Assembly: GCA_028673005.1 (NCBI GenBank)
Contig: CM054116.1
Coordinates: 98,806,207 to 98,870,206 of the forward strand
Length of the DNA stretch: 64,000 bases
Direction of reading: 5' to 3'
Origin: Tanypteryx hageni
Taxonomy: Eukaryota; Arthropoda; Insecta; Odonata; Petaluridae
Shown here: positions 46,250-58,259 of the stretch, piece after piece
How the letters are laid out: the number at the start of each line of letters is the position of its first letter
Numbering within the stretch: the first letter of the stretch is position 1
Program-made: the position numbers and the translations under genes
Notes under the pieces: generated by a model
What the model was told of the DNA's origin: nothing
The model's database searches: none
The model's input: only the letters and a program-made list of their open reading frames with translations

Positions 46250-47778
46250 TCTCTTTGGAGCGCAAATAACTTTCTGAAGATCAACCCCGCAAAAAGTCAA
46301 TCTATTATTATCGGTTACCCCAAATTATTGGCTTCCATAGATCATAGCGAATCTCCTCTTCTATCGCTAGAGGGGTCCACATTGCATTTTCAAAAATCAG
46401 TAGTCAACCTCGGTGTCATAGTAGATGAAACTCTATCCTGGGCTCCTAATACCAATAAAATCTGTAGTACCATCAACTCCTCCTTGCACTCTCTCAAAAG
46501 ACTCAAAACTTATTACCTAATTCCTTACGTAAACTCTTAGTGACCACACTCCTATTTCCTCACTTTGACTATTGTGATGTTGTTTATAATGATCTCTCCT
46601 GTGAACTGGCATTAAAACTTCAACGCACACAAAACTCCTGCATGAGATTCATCGGTGACCTTAAAAAGAGTGACCACATTAGCGGACAATACAATAATCT
46701 TTCATGGCTCAAACTTGACGCTCGAAGGAACTTACATACCCTGATGCAAATGTACAAAATCCTTACTTATAACAAACCTGACTACCTCTCTTCCCTCTTC
46801 AATGAAATCAATACAGTACACAAGGGGGATACTAGAGGCAAGAATAACCTCCTTATTCCTCATCACAGGACGAACATCTACAATAAATCCTTTCAAGTCT
46901 CCGGTTGCCGACTCTGGAATAACTTAAATGAGAAATTTAAAACATCTCCCTCTTTAAACTCATTCAAACGCACCTGTGTCACTCACTTTTTAAAACAACA
47001 AAGTAATCTTTAATCATCTCTTTACACTCCCCATAAATTATCCTTACTCAAGTTTTTTTTGTGTAGTCTTATATTACTTTGTATTTCTTAATATAATTTT
47101 GTATTGTTTTTATATATTTTGTGTATTGTTTTTATATATTTTTTTCCTTCTATTGTTTATATTTTTTTGTTGTTTTTATTTTTTTCTATTGTTTTCTATT
47201 ATTTTGTATTGTATTATATTATTTATGTATTTTATATTATTTCCTGCTATCTTATAATATGCATGCCCCAACAGCATTCTCTATATTCATTCATTGTATA
47301 TATTTCATTTATATTTCATCTCATTCTGCATACTTGTATATTTCTTGTTTACATTACGTTATTACCTTTACGTGTACTTTTTTATGACGGTATATAAATA
47401 CGCTGTATATACGAACTCTCCCACTGTACATACTCCTTTCTATTTAATGTTGTAGTTTTGTATTATTATATGTACACTATCTAGGGTTTTCGCAGGTTTT
47501 TCACACACCCCTTCTTAGTGGGTGTTTTCCTGCGTGGGTTTTACTAGGGAGGACATGTCTGTTTTTACCTAGGTTTTCCCCACAAACACAAATCTGTATT
47601 CAATTTTATCTTTTTACTTTGTATGATTTAGGTACATAATGTTTATATAATGTATTTTGTTATACCTTATTTTATTATTTTTCTTGTATTTATTATATTG
47701 ACGAAGGGTTAAATGTAAGAATGGACCTTATGGTCTAAATTTCGCCCGAATAAAGACGATTATCTATCTATCTATCTT
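46250..47778 (+). pseudogene. CR1/jockey-type LINE, 5'-truncated, inserted in a TC tract
   Basis: It encodes the C-terminal part of a non-LTR reverse transcriptase. It starts near NNFLKINPAKSQ (about 46262), then NLGVIVDETLSW, a one-base frameshift near 46510-46525, then LLFPHFDYCDVVYND, LKLQRTQNSCMRFI and SGCRLWNNL, with a stop at 47011. A long AT-rich 3' UTR follows, ending TGTAAGAATGGACCTTATGG, then AATAAAG and a (TATC)n tail. The catalytic YADD block is missing because of truncation. TC tract lies on both sides. This copy is the best reference for the four other 3' ends in the window. The clade (CR1 versus jockey) is not certain. Confidence 0.88.
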
Positions 47779-48350
47779 TCTCTCCGTCCCTCCCTCATTC
47801 TTGATATATCTCTCTCTATTCTTCTTTCTTTGCTTCTCTCTTCATATATTTCTCTTCCTTCACTATCTCCCACTTTTTCTTTCTTTCTCAACCTCTCTCC
47901 GTATGTCTCTCTCCCTTTGTCCCTCCCTCATTCACTCTCTAACTCCCTCTCTAATTCTCCCTCTAGCTCCCTCTCTCAAACTCCCTCTCTAGCTCCCTCT
48001 CTAGCTCCCTATCTAGCTCCCTATCTAGCTCCCTCTCTAACTCCCTCTATCTCCCTCTCTAACTCACTCTCTAGCTCTCTCTCTCTCTCTAGCTCTCTCT
48101 CTAGCTCCCTCTCTAGCTCTCCCTCTATCTCCTTCTCTAACTTCCTGTCTAACTCTCTCTCTCTCCCTCCATCTCTTCTTCTCTTACTCCCTCTCTCACT
48201 CCCTCTCTCTCTCTCACTCACTCTCATTCCCTCGCTCCCTCCTCTCCCTTCTACTCATCTCGCTAACTCTCCTTTCCCTTTCTTTCCTCCCCTCTCTCTC
48301 CAGAATCTCCCTTTTTCTCTTTTTCCACGTCTCTTCTGTTCTCTGTACCT
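47779..48350 (+). repeat. Pyrimidine (TC-rich) tract, 3' of the LINE
   Basis: Starts as the (TATC)n tail of the LINE and grades into CTCCCTCTCT with a loose repeat CTCTCTAGCTCC (about 47960-48130). Frames across it are not genes. Confidence 0.85.
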
Positions 48351-48359
48351 TTAATCCAT

Positions 48360-49790
48360 GCAAAATATCACTATATTTTCAGCTCTGGAGCAAAAAATAT
48401 TTTGATTTCGCGGAATAAAAATAGAGGCGACGTTTATACACCTCGCTATGCCACAAACAATCACTATTTCAGCGCATATAAAACTTTGCACTTGACGTCC
48501 TCATAGGGGACGTGAATAGCTATCGTATATATATTTTTTACTCTCCTTTCCCTTGAGAGAGTCATTACGTGCGCTTGCAGCTAGCTGGTTACCCTGGGAA
48601 AAGGCCTGGAATTGTAAGGGTAGCCGTTTGTTTTCCGAAAAATAAAAAGGGCGTGGACTTGATTCTTAAACGCGACACCCTTACAACTGTCCCCTCAGAA
48701 AACAGTCCTGAAGGGTCTGATAAGGGGGAGGGTAACGGCAAGGCAACTCAAGCGGTTTTCGGATATCGGACGCGAAATCTAGGCGTTGATTTTTTCCGAG
48801 CACAACGTCCTACGTATGGGGTCGGGAACTCGCAAGGGAAGACTTCTCTCCATTACCGTGACCCTCTTCTCTTTCTCTCCCAATTTTGAACGAAAGCTAT
48901 TGTGTTAAGTCTTCGCGTACTTTTTTCGAATGATTTTGTGTTGGCACACCTGGAGCTTCTCTCTTCTCGCTGCCTCTGGCATATGCTTTTGGCGAGCATG
49001 CTCGTATGACCTTTCCTTTCGGATCCCGACGCTCCATTTTTTTCTCTCCCCTTCTTCCCCTCCCCTTCTATCCCGCCGCACTCCATTTCTCTCTCAAAAA
49101 TGCTGAAACGTTAACCGCACGTAGCAGGCCTTGTGTGTTACTCAATGCCAAGTCAAAAAACTCCCAGTGGTTCGAAATGCGTTAGAAAATGTTTCGAGAA
49201 GCCCTTTCTATCACGACGCGGAGCCGGTTTCTCTTCGTGTCATTTCATTCGAAAGAGGAGAAGCATTAGCAATGGAATCAAACTGAATACATGAATGCAT
49301 TTACAGAAAGAGGGCAAAACACACCATATGGAAAATGGAACTTTTGATACGTCAAAATGGTTTGGAGATCAACGCATTGCCGGCTAGCTTTCACAGATTT
49401 ATTTTTCGGGAAAGGAGCACCCATTAATAAATCTACACGAGATACAACTGCGATGCCTTTTCCATGGGCCTACTCGACCGCACACATGAAAACACATAGA
49501 AATACACACACGAGGACACAATAATGAACGCACACACGACATTATTTTTAAGGAATAGAGATGAGAGATACCGCGCGAACAGGAGCGGGCAGTCAATCCT
49601 GCCTCAAATCCCCACATAAACGGAATCGGAGGTCATAACACAGGGACGATTGGACGAAGGAGATATCGGGCGATCTCCTACGCGTTTGCATCACGGCGTA
49701 AGAGACGGGATCGCTACGTCGCGCGGGACTAAAATTTTCTCACGAGATTTATTTGATTTATTTCCCCTTCGTCCAGATTGTGAACGGGGA
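48360..49790. other. Unique non-coding block
   Basis: CpG-containing unique sequence. The frame 48569-48889 (106 codons) has no ATG at its start and no recognised motif. No gene can be supported. Confidence 0.35.
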
Positions 49791-49799
49791 AAAGGGATT

Positions 49800-50045
49800 C
49801 CGAAACGGAGAGAGAGAGAGAGAATGGGATATGAGGAAGAGCGGTTAGCCGGAGAAAGAGAGAGTGATGGGAATGTAGGAATGCGTGGGGAGGAGAGAAA
49901 GGGGAGAGAGCGAGCGAGTGCCCCATCATGACCTCCCGCCGAGCATGCCGACGCCCACCACGAGGCTCGCAAATCGTCATCGATTGAGCGTGCGCGAGCT
50001 ATGGGATGGGACCGTGAGAGAGAGAAAGAGGTCTCTCTCTCTCTC
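49800..50045 (+). repeat. Short GA-rich stretches with a (GA)n/(TC)n junction
   Basis: GAGAGAGAGAGAG at 49809-49822 and GAGAGAGAAAGAGG at 50016-50030, followed directly by TCTCTCTCTCTCTCTC at 50031-50046. The last forms a small perfect GA/TC foldback. Confidence 0.6.
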
Positions 50046-50049
50046 TCCG

Positions 50050-51940
50050 CTTCCCAAAATGCCACTCAAGCAGCCATCCTTCCAGCCGTATTACGGCATC
50101 AGCTCGGGAATGTTATGGAGAGATGGACGAGGGTCCAGGTACTATCCTGCAAACACACCTGGAACGTTGCCGGTCGACCAATTTCGCTGACTGCTTCCCT
50201 ACCGTCCGTTCGTAGGGACAGGTTGGAGGCAAAAAAAATAAAGCCGGGATGTTTTCGACTTCCCCTTTTTGGGTGATTTGTTTCCCTCGCGATCCGTGAT
50301 CCGGCGATCAACGTTTTGGAAACTCCTTTCGAAAAAAAAACTTTCACCTGCTCCAGGAGTGGTTTTTTTATTTATTTCCCACACCGTTGCAGCTAGTTAC
50401 GTTCCTTTCGTCGATGACTGTAGAGTTCGGATATTTTGGCTGTCAGGTGTTGGGAACTAGAAATATTTGACCAATAAAAGGAATAAAACTAATATAATTC
50501 TATGCGTCGTGTCTAGGGCAGTTCAAACTACTTATTTTCATATTCAACGTTACAATAATTATGTTTAAAGGTTCGCCTTCTCGATAAATTTCATGAAGAT
50601 AAACGTTGAATTATTAGCTAAATTGTTTGGCATTAACTTTATGAAAATCCATCCAGGTGAATTTACTGCTCCGCTAAATGTATCTATAAAAAATGTTAAA
50701 ATTTAGTTATTCAACCGCGCATAAATTGGAAAGTAGTGGAATTTGTTTAGGCAAAACTGCGCCGATATTGATGAACAAACATTATTTGTTGACTGAAAAG
50801 ATCACAACATATGATTTATTAAAGAAACTGAAAAGCATTCATTGTCTACGGCCATTATTTACAAGCTCAATTATCAACAAATATTTTTTGATAAAGGCCT
50901 ACAAGGATAAAATACATACCTCATTTAATTATCAGAGAGTATTCGCTTTCAATTAATATGGAACGCACGACAAGAAAAATTTCCATGTGAAACGCTGGAG
51001 GCTATAAGCGTACAAACAGTGGATGTGTATAAATGCAAATAAAATGTGTAATATAATATTACATGCGTTCCTCAGCTGATGGGAATTATTTTAAATATAC
51101 GGTAGAGCCCCGATTAACTGAGAGACCGGGCGTTCTGAAGCGAGTTTGAATTTACATAAAATATATATATGAAAAATCTAATGTGGCCACCACATGACTT
51201 TCTCCATATCTGTAATATTTCTAAAAATTCCAAATAGATTACATGATAATAAATATTTTAAGGAACGGCGAGAAAAATTTAGACTACAAAAAACAGAAAT
51301 ACACTCAAACCATAACCTTCTGATATTGGATATAGCCCCGAAACTCCAACAATTAACAAAATAAAAAAGAGCGTTACTAAGACGTAACTAAGCGTACATT
51401 GTTTACGATAGTCGCCGGTAGGTGATGTGGTGGTGGCAGCTAAAAAATTTAATTTTTAAAATATCTCTTAAACAATTATTATGGGACAATGTTTCGAACA
51501 AATATTATAGAAAATTAAATTTCCTACAACTTGTATTCCAGTGCATTTTTACATTTATCAAATATTAAAGCAAATATTTCAAAAGTGACAAGAGTACACA
51601 CCCACTTTCGGTTGACCGATTTTTACCAAAAACCAATCAGTTCTTTTTCATTTAACAAAAATGTCAAATATAAAAGTTCGTGTTGATCTGATTAGTAGTT
51701 TTTGAAATAGAGCACCCACAAAATCTCGGTCACAGACACACACACAGACATCATCGAGAAAATAGTCAAAACGTGTTCAGGAGACCTTAAAACATGTATT
51801 TCCGTTGAAACACTCGTAATAAGGGATAAAAACTGCAAAATCGCCAGTATTTACGCGAAATTCTAATAAATATAGTCGATAAGCAAAATTCTATGATAAA
51901 AATTGTAATCTTCATTCCTTTACTCAGAGAATAGTATAAC
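50050..51940. other. Non-coding DNA
   Basis: 50050-50450 is unique and CpG-containing; the remainder is AT-rich. At 51104-51136, GGTAGAGCCCCGATTAACTG resembles a pogo/Tigger terminus, without partner. A CACAGACACACACACAGACA run lies near 51735. Confidence 0.4.
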
Positions 51941-51949
51941 ACTCGCTCC

Positions 51950-52240
51950 GATGTTACAATTCTAAGATATTTTAACGCGCAATAGAATATTACCCTGCAC
52001 GATGGATTTCAGATTTCCCATAAAATCAAATGAGAAGAATAGTTCCTGGAATCGAGCCCGGGACTTCAATCTTCGCAACAAAAACTATCCTCAGGAGTTC
52101 GGCCCATGTAGCAAGAGATTTCCACCAAGTGTCATGAAAATCAGTCTATTGGTTCAAAAGTTAATAGGAAGGGACGGGCAGACAGACAGACACAACGAAA
52201 AAACTATAAGCCTATTTCCGAAAGTAGGCTAAAAATGAAG
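51950..52240 (-). repeat. Helitron-family relic
   Basis: Shares with 29190-29400 the order GGAATCRARCCYRGGAC, GTTCAAAAGTTAAT-like block and a GACAGACAGACAGAC run, in the same orientation. Boundaries are not defined. It is diverged. Confidence 0.5.
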
Positions 52241-52745
52241 AAGACTCGGACTTCGCTTCTATATTAAACAAGTGAATTACTCGTTGCTACACAACTTCAG
52301 AATTTGGAAGCAATATAGAATATAATTTAATACGGAAGCTAACAAACTAAAACATTGTGGTTGCTAAAACAAACAACAAATAAAAAATGACGGACAAATA
52401 TGCTTTACGAAATTGTCAAGTTAAATGCAAATAAAATGCCGTACTCTCATTCTTTAGTTAATAAAATTGTGAAACAAAATCTCCTTGAATCGCTGGAAAT
52501 CCTGAACAAAACAATCTTAAAATAAGAAAATCGTCAAAATTTACTATATACGTATTAATTTGAAACTCCAGTTGCCATAAACAAAATGTTAAAGATTAAA
52601 AATGACATGGTCGGTAGGGCAACATCCCTTTAAAAAGCTAAGATTTTTCCAATATAAATCTTTTAAACGTTAAATTTTAGCATTTTCGAATTGAAGGTGA
52701 TATGAATAAGAGAATTTATTTATTTCCCTTTAACACAGTCTAGGT

Positions 52746-54189
52746 CAGTGTTTCCCAACCAGGGTTTTGCAAACCATCGTCAGGGGTTCCGCGAGAAATC
52801 AAAGAATAAATAAATAAAAATTTTGAAATATCGCAAAAAATTCCAAATATCCATCGAAATAATACGGCAATTTTTGTCCGGCAATTGGAAATACTGGAGT
52901 AATCTCCGTGCGCTACCAACTGCCTCTGTTTTGTTTTGGTCAGTTCGTATTTAAGGTTATATTTAATTGTATTGTGCCTGCTACCAGATTGTTGGAAAAG
53001 GTTCTTTTTCTTTATTTAAAGAGTGACGATCGGGCAACCGAGTCAGTCTTGAGTAGACAATGCGGTTCCACGGATCTCAGCGATAGTGATACTCAAAATG
53101 ATTTATTTTTGGAAGTGATTTCGCGAGTGGTGTTTAGTGCCCGTCACGGTTGTTCGCTATTTTGTATATTTGCAGTCTTTGCGTAGTTTTGTAATTAAAG
53201 GTTTTACCGAAACCGTGATTGTTTTTGTGTATCTAAAATCTCACCCCGTAACAGTATTTTCATTCGGCTGTTAAATATTGAAAAATGTGTAAGTATATGA
53301 AAATAAGGCACGTCAGTGAAGGAAAGGACAGTGAAAATGAATCAAAAGTACGAGTAAAGCAGGAAGAAAATGACTGATATTTTTAAAAAATTGCCTTTAC
53401 AATGACAGTTACTTGGCCATGGGTTTTACATGGACTGGAGACGAAAATTGCTCCGTTCCATTGTGCATTGTTTGCGGGAAAAAATTAACTAACACAGCTA
53501 TGGCCTCAGCCAAGTTAAATAAACACTTCACTAATAATCACGGCCACTTGTCAAATAAAACAGTTTATTACTTTCAACGACTTTTGGATTCACAAGGCAA
53601 GCAACGTAACGTTTTTGAGAAGATTATTATATTATATATATAATAATAAATAATATATAATAATAAATAATAGTAATCAGTGAAAAGGCTCAAGAAGCAA
53701 GCTATTTAGTAGCTGAGCTAGTAGCATAAAAAATGAAACGCCACACTATTGCTGAAAGCCTAATAATGTCTGCTTGTAAAATAATAGTAAAAACAATGAT
53801 AGGCAAAGAGGTTGAAAGTGAAATTGACAAAGTTCTTGTTTCTAATAATATTATTAGTAGGCGTGTGGATGACATGTCACACGACATTGAAGATGTCTTG
53901 TTTGAAATACTACAAAATACTAACTTTGCTCTCCAAGTCGACGAGTCAACAGACAACAACTAATTAATTCTCAGCTGTTGTCATTCATACAATTTGAAAA
54001 CGAAGGTGAAATAATGGAAAGTTTTTGTTGTTGTAATGAGCTGTCAGAAACGACCAAAGGTCAAGACATTTTCAACATCTTATCTTCTTATTTGGAATCC
54101 TGTGGTTTGTCATGGAGCCGGTGTGTTGGAATTTGCACTGATGGTGCCCCCTCAAATGCTTCAATTTTTTTCTTACAATGTAAGCTGAC

Positions 54190-54263
<74 letters not shown>

Positions 54264-54431
54264 CAGTTCTTTTCAAATAAATTTTCTTGACAATAATTTA
54301 GCAGTAATTGAATTGCGCTCCCCGCTATCAACTTTTTCAGGCCTGTAAACGTTTCCATAGGTAGGGTTTCCTCGGGATATGAAAAATTATTTTAGGGGTT
54401 CCTCCATGGGAAAAAAGGTTGGGAATCACTG
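52746..54431 (+). pseudogene. BED-finger hAT transposon, decayed and internally deleted
   Basis: Terminal inverted repeats: CAGTGTTTCCCAACC (52746-52760) and, in reverse complement, CAGTGATTCCCAACC (54417-54431), one mismatch in 15. Flanking 8-bp duplications are GTCTAGGT and GTCTAGAT. The inside encodes a ZBED5-like transposase. Its BED zinc finger has CIVCGKKL and KLNKHFTNNH (about 53467-53541). After an AT-rich interruption at 53625-53690 come SYLVAELVA, a stop, and [20 protein letters not shown]. The catalytic LQVDESTD block (about 53935) and CTDGAPS (about 54138) follow. The dimerisation/third-acid region is gone, replaced by (AT)n at 54190-54262. Stops and frameshifts make it dead. Confidence 0.92.
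54190..54262. repeat. (AT)n microsatellite inside the hAT relic
   Basis: A TA run of about 73 bases with one TTTATA interruption, at the point where the transposase frame is lost. Confidence 0.95.
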
Positions 54432-54544
54432 GTCTAGATCCTAAGATCGAAGGTCAATTATTTTCTGATTTTCTTCATTGCCTTTAAATATCTGAATATC
54501 TGTCAAATTTCATTCATCTACATAATCGGAAAATTTGTTAAAAC

Positions 54545-56735
54545 GCGTTTAAAAAATACCACCAGAGGTGATTACGTCAACAATTTAGCCTCCGACAGAC
54601 GGATTCTTGGCAAAATTTTATAGATCAGTTAACATATCAGTTCAGCCAAGGAAACAAAGTTGGCCGAGTTATTTGTTAATAAATCTAATGTAACCTGATT
54701 TACATTCCATTATTTACTTGAATTGAAGCTAATTTTTTCTTTTGTTTTAGAAAGATTTTTATAAATCATTGACAAGCGATGGTAAATAACTCTATGGGTG
54801 AGCGAATGCTTTAGTAACGTTTTTAATCTTACCGTTTTACCGTTATCTTGTGCACTGATAACGGTGATCTGTTGGTCCGACTGAATACTCATTGTACAAA
54901 AGAAATTTTAATTTTGCTCATTAATTCAACCCCATTAACTTTTTAATTTTTTATTAATTTATAAATTTTCATTGAAGCCCTGTGACCTGTTTTTACTTAA
55001 AGACATCTGTAAAATATTTAACAGTAATTATACCAAATTTTGCCCATAAAAATGCGGATTATCCGAATTATTCTAATATCCGTGCCTGCCCATGTCCCAA
55101 ATAACACGGATAATCTGTATTTCTTATTTAATAGTATTTTATAATTTTCATTAACTTCGCCATGGCAATATTCTTTTAAAGAATGTTGTCTGAGTTGCAT
55201 AAGATATAGGATGAAACATTTTTACCGGCGTTCTAAAATGCTATCACTCAAATTTAACTGAATAACAAAGATTTGGTTCATGAAACCACTTAAATGGAAA
55301 ACAAAAAACTTGTGTATAGTTAACCTTATTCGTCGAGCATGGAATATGACGCAAAAAATAACAAATAACTGCGCGATATTTTTACCGGCATATTCTAAGG
55401 ATTTAAGGACTCGGTGAATTATTTATCTTAACTTTTCGCAGGAGGGTGAAACTAATGCAGCGTGGCACGGAACCGTTTCATGCTTTATCGGAAACCATTA
55501 TAAAGTGGTTTATCTGTATGTAGCTCCATCAAAGGCGAGAATTCAGAACTCTGACGTTGACGTAATCGCGCTTTTAAAACTTTCTCAAATTCTCGAGAAG
55601 TGCGATAAAGAATGGTGAAAAATTCGACCCAAGTCCAAAGAGAATTTCGTTGCGCTGGTGGGGAGGAAAATGTACGGCGAACCAGTGGAAATATGGAAGG
55701 AAGGGAGGAAGGAGGGAGGGAGGAGGGAATGTTCCACCGAGGTTAGGGATTCCAAGGGATGCGTGTGACAAGGAACAAGGCTCGAGGCGAATAAGAACGG
55801 TGGCCTCCATCCTAGCACAAAAGGAGATTAACATAATCGGTTTAAATGCCTAAAATATTGCAAGCATGGTTTTTCCTCCAAAAACATTTCTCGTGAGGAG
55901 GAAGGCAAGAATACGGGTTTTTTCCGTGGCAGAAAAAATGAACGGAATGCAGAAGCCCTCTTCCACGATACCGACGATAAGGATTCTGTTAAAAAAAAAA
56001 TTAATATCGCGGTACATTATGTATTTTTACAAATCCGTCCCCTTTAAAATGAACATTGCTCGCAGCAGATTTGGAATTACTGCGCAAAATATAAAACCGT
56101 ATCTAATTACTGCGATAAAGCATACGGATAGCGGTACACGAAGTAAAAGAAAAGTTTTGCTGGCAATTATGATAAAAGGATAGGATTTTAATTGCGCCAT
56201 TTAACGACGAGACAACTTAATTAATTATTCCTTGATGCATGGTTCTCTGGAGAATTCATCGCGTGATTTAAGATACACGAATTTTTAGCTAGGCGAAAAA
56301 TTTTGAGATCAGATTTGCATCAGTTGATAACTAAAGATATATCAGTTACAGTGATTATAATTTCGAGACGGTTCCTCAAGTATGACAAACAGGATGGGAT
56401 TAAAAGATTGAAACGAACAGGAATGACGCACGCAAGAAACGTGGCACAAGTTATACACGTTTATTTCAGGAGATTCAGAAACTGAATTATGTTGATACAA
56501 CTACATGGTTCGAATTCGTTAGCATCCAAACGCGTTTTTATTTTTTTCCAAATACATACTAATTTAACGGAGTTATAATGCAGTATTAGGGATATGAGAT
56601 TTAAAATATCATTCCCAGTAATACAACACTGGTTGAATTTTATGACACAATGACGTCATTTTCACCCCTTGTTTTAATGGAAATTGGAAGTTCCTATTGA
56701 GCGATATGACGTAGAAATGCCTCATTTGTCTTGCA
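54545..56735. other. Non-coding DNA with a possible pogo-type fragment
   Basis: At 55057-55065 and 55107-55115 the inverted pair GATTATCCG/CGGATAATC resembles pogo/Tigger terminal sequence. No transposase was found. The stretch 55560-56200 is unique and balanced, without a recognisable exon. Confidence 0.35.
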
Positions 56736-56744
56736 TTTTAATAA

Positions 56745-56909
56745 ATGCCTCAATAGCGTGTCTGGCTCCCAATGCTAGGGTCGCGGGTTCGAATCCTGCC
56801 GAGGGCATGGTTGTATGTGTTCGTCTTTGTTAAAGTTATTACGCTTATTGTAAGAGGCCGTTAACGGCTGTTTATGAGCTAAAATAAATAAATAAATATA
56901 AATAAAAAC
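56745..56909 (+). mobile_element. tRNA-derived SINE with (AAATA)n tail
   Basis: TAGCGTGTCTGGCTCCCAAT leads into GGGTTCGAATCC (56785-56796), a perfect Pol III B box. The A-box region (TGCCTCAATAGCG) is recognisable but shortened. A non-tRNA body follows with the perfect palindrome GCCGTTAACGGC (56857-56868), ending in AAATAAATAAATAAATATAAATAAA. The promoter-plus-A-rich-tail structure is that of a SINE. The head is slightly deleted, so it is probably inactive. No clear target duplication was seen. Confidence 0.7.
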
Positions 56910-57775
56910 TGTGAACCGCTGAAATAGATGCGTCCATAACATATTAAACCTTTTTGCTGCGACTCTCTCAAATATCCTATGAAAAATGTGTAGGGAGAGA
57001 AATGTTTTGGCTTTTTCTTCTTAACAAGTGTTAAAAAGGAATAATTTAAACATTACGATTAGGAAACAAAAAGAATTGAAGAATAATTTTCCATGTTTTT
57101 TCTAGGAAAGTGGCATCCCTTATCGGATTGTTTCATCCGATCATCCGATCTTTTCTTCTAATTTTGATACTAATCTTAAACATCAAATGAACAACATATC
57201 TCCTCACAACTATAGAAGAACAAACCAAATGCAGCGTGCATTTATTTTTTAAAGAAACTCACCCACAGAGAGACAACAACAATCTGCTTCATTCCATCCA
57301 CAGTAAAACAAAATCAATCAATCGGGATGCATTACGCCCCAAATAATGAAAGTGCGCTTTAGATAGGACCTCAACGAATGAAGCAACGTTCTCATTATTT
57401 CTCAATTTGTGAATCTGCACCGCTCATACACCTCATCTCTACATTCTGAGAGAGAGAGAGAGAGATTGATAGAGAGGGAAAAAAGATAACTAAAAAAATA
57501 ATAAAGCGTTCAAATATTAAACCTCTCCTCAAGTCCTATAAGATTCGGGCGCAGGGTGCGTCACGGGATCCTTTGATGAGAAACATAAAAGTGACAAGAT
57601 CCTTTTGATGATTCGAAATTTATATCCGAAAGGAATGCAAGTGGGAGTGGAGAAAAAAAGGAAAGGCTAATCAAGACGGCTACTAGATGATACGAAAAAA
57701 TGTAAGAAAGGCACGCGCTATACGTTTCCTCTTTGAGGGTATTACGAGGGACTTATAAAGAAAGGCACCGCTACG
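56910..57775. other. Non-coding DNA
   Basis: AT-rich, with a short (GA)n run at 57449-57464. No gene was recognised. Confidence 0.5.
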
Positions 57776-57779
57776 GTGA

Positions 57780-58250
57780 CGGAGGAATCGGGAATGCGAG
57801 AGGGAGGGAGAGAGAGAGAGAAAGAGATAGAAACGTAAGGAAAGCGGAAAAAATAAACCGAAGGAGAATGGATAAAAAAGATAATATTTGAGCAAAGAGA
57901 TGCGACGTGGTCGCCATACGAAAAAAATCTCAGCTCTTATATCGCGCGAAGCGCAGATTGAAAAGAAAGAGAGACGTGTGGGAGAGAGAGAGAGAGGAGA
58001 AGAGGACAGACAGATACATGCTTCTTTATTTGGAGGAAAGGATATGGGAAAAAGAGATAGCGAGAGAGAGGAAATAAGGGGGAAATGGAGAAGGAGGGCA
58101 GCGGCGTAGGGAAGAGGAATAGAAGTGTCAAGCGAGGATAGAAGGAAGAAGTACAAATAGGCAGGGTGTGAAGTAAGAAAGGGTAGAGATGGAATGGAAG
58201 GAATTGGAATGGAAAGGGAAGTTTCAGGTTGTTTGGGCTAAGAAACGTGA
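57780..58250 (+). repeat. Purine-rich tract with embedded LINE 3' end
   Basis: GA-rich on plus (57795-57890, 57955-58003, 58045-58230) with a CpG-containing break at 57895-57955. The minus-strand frame of 157 codons is a low-complexity shadow. Confidence 0.75.
58004..58045 (-). mobile_element. Probable CR1-like LINE 3' end within GA tract
   Basis: On minus: CCTCC, AAATAAAG, AAGCATGT, then ATCTGTCTGTC and a pyrimidine run. Same order of elements as the LINE ends at 28476 and 47749. Very short, so moderate confidence. Confidence 0.5.
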
Positions 58251-58259
58251 TCACAAACG

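Larger units (their letters stand above)
52600..54540 (-). repeat. Helitron-family relic interrupted by a hAT transposon
   Basis: 52619-52745 plus 54432-54480 align with 28984-29150 (GCAACATCCC, AAGATTT, GAATAA, CTAGATCCKAAGATC, AGGTYAATT). The hAT element at 52746-54431 lies exactly between the two aligned parts. Confidence 0.6.

Noticed and set aside
48569..48889. 106-codon plus-strand frame
   Set aside because: No ATG at its start, no motif, and it lies in unique DNA where chance frames of this length are expected.
56785..56796. B box as part of a functional tRNA gene
   Set aside because: Acceptor and D arms do not form, the A-box region is shortened, and an (AAATA)n tail follows, so a SINE is the better explanation.
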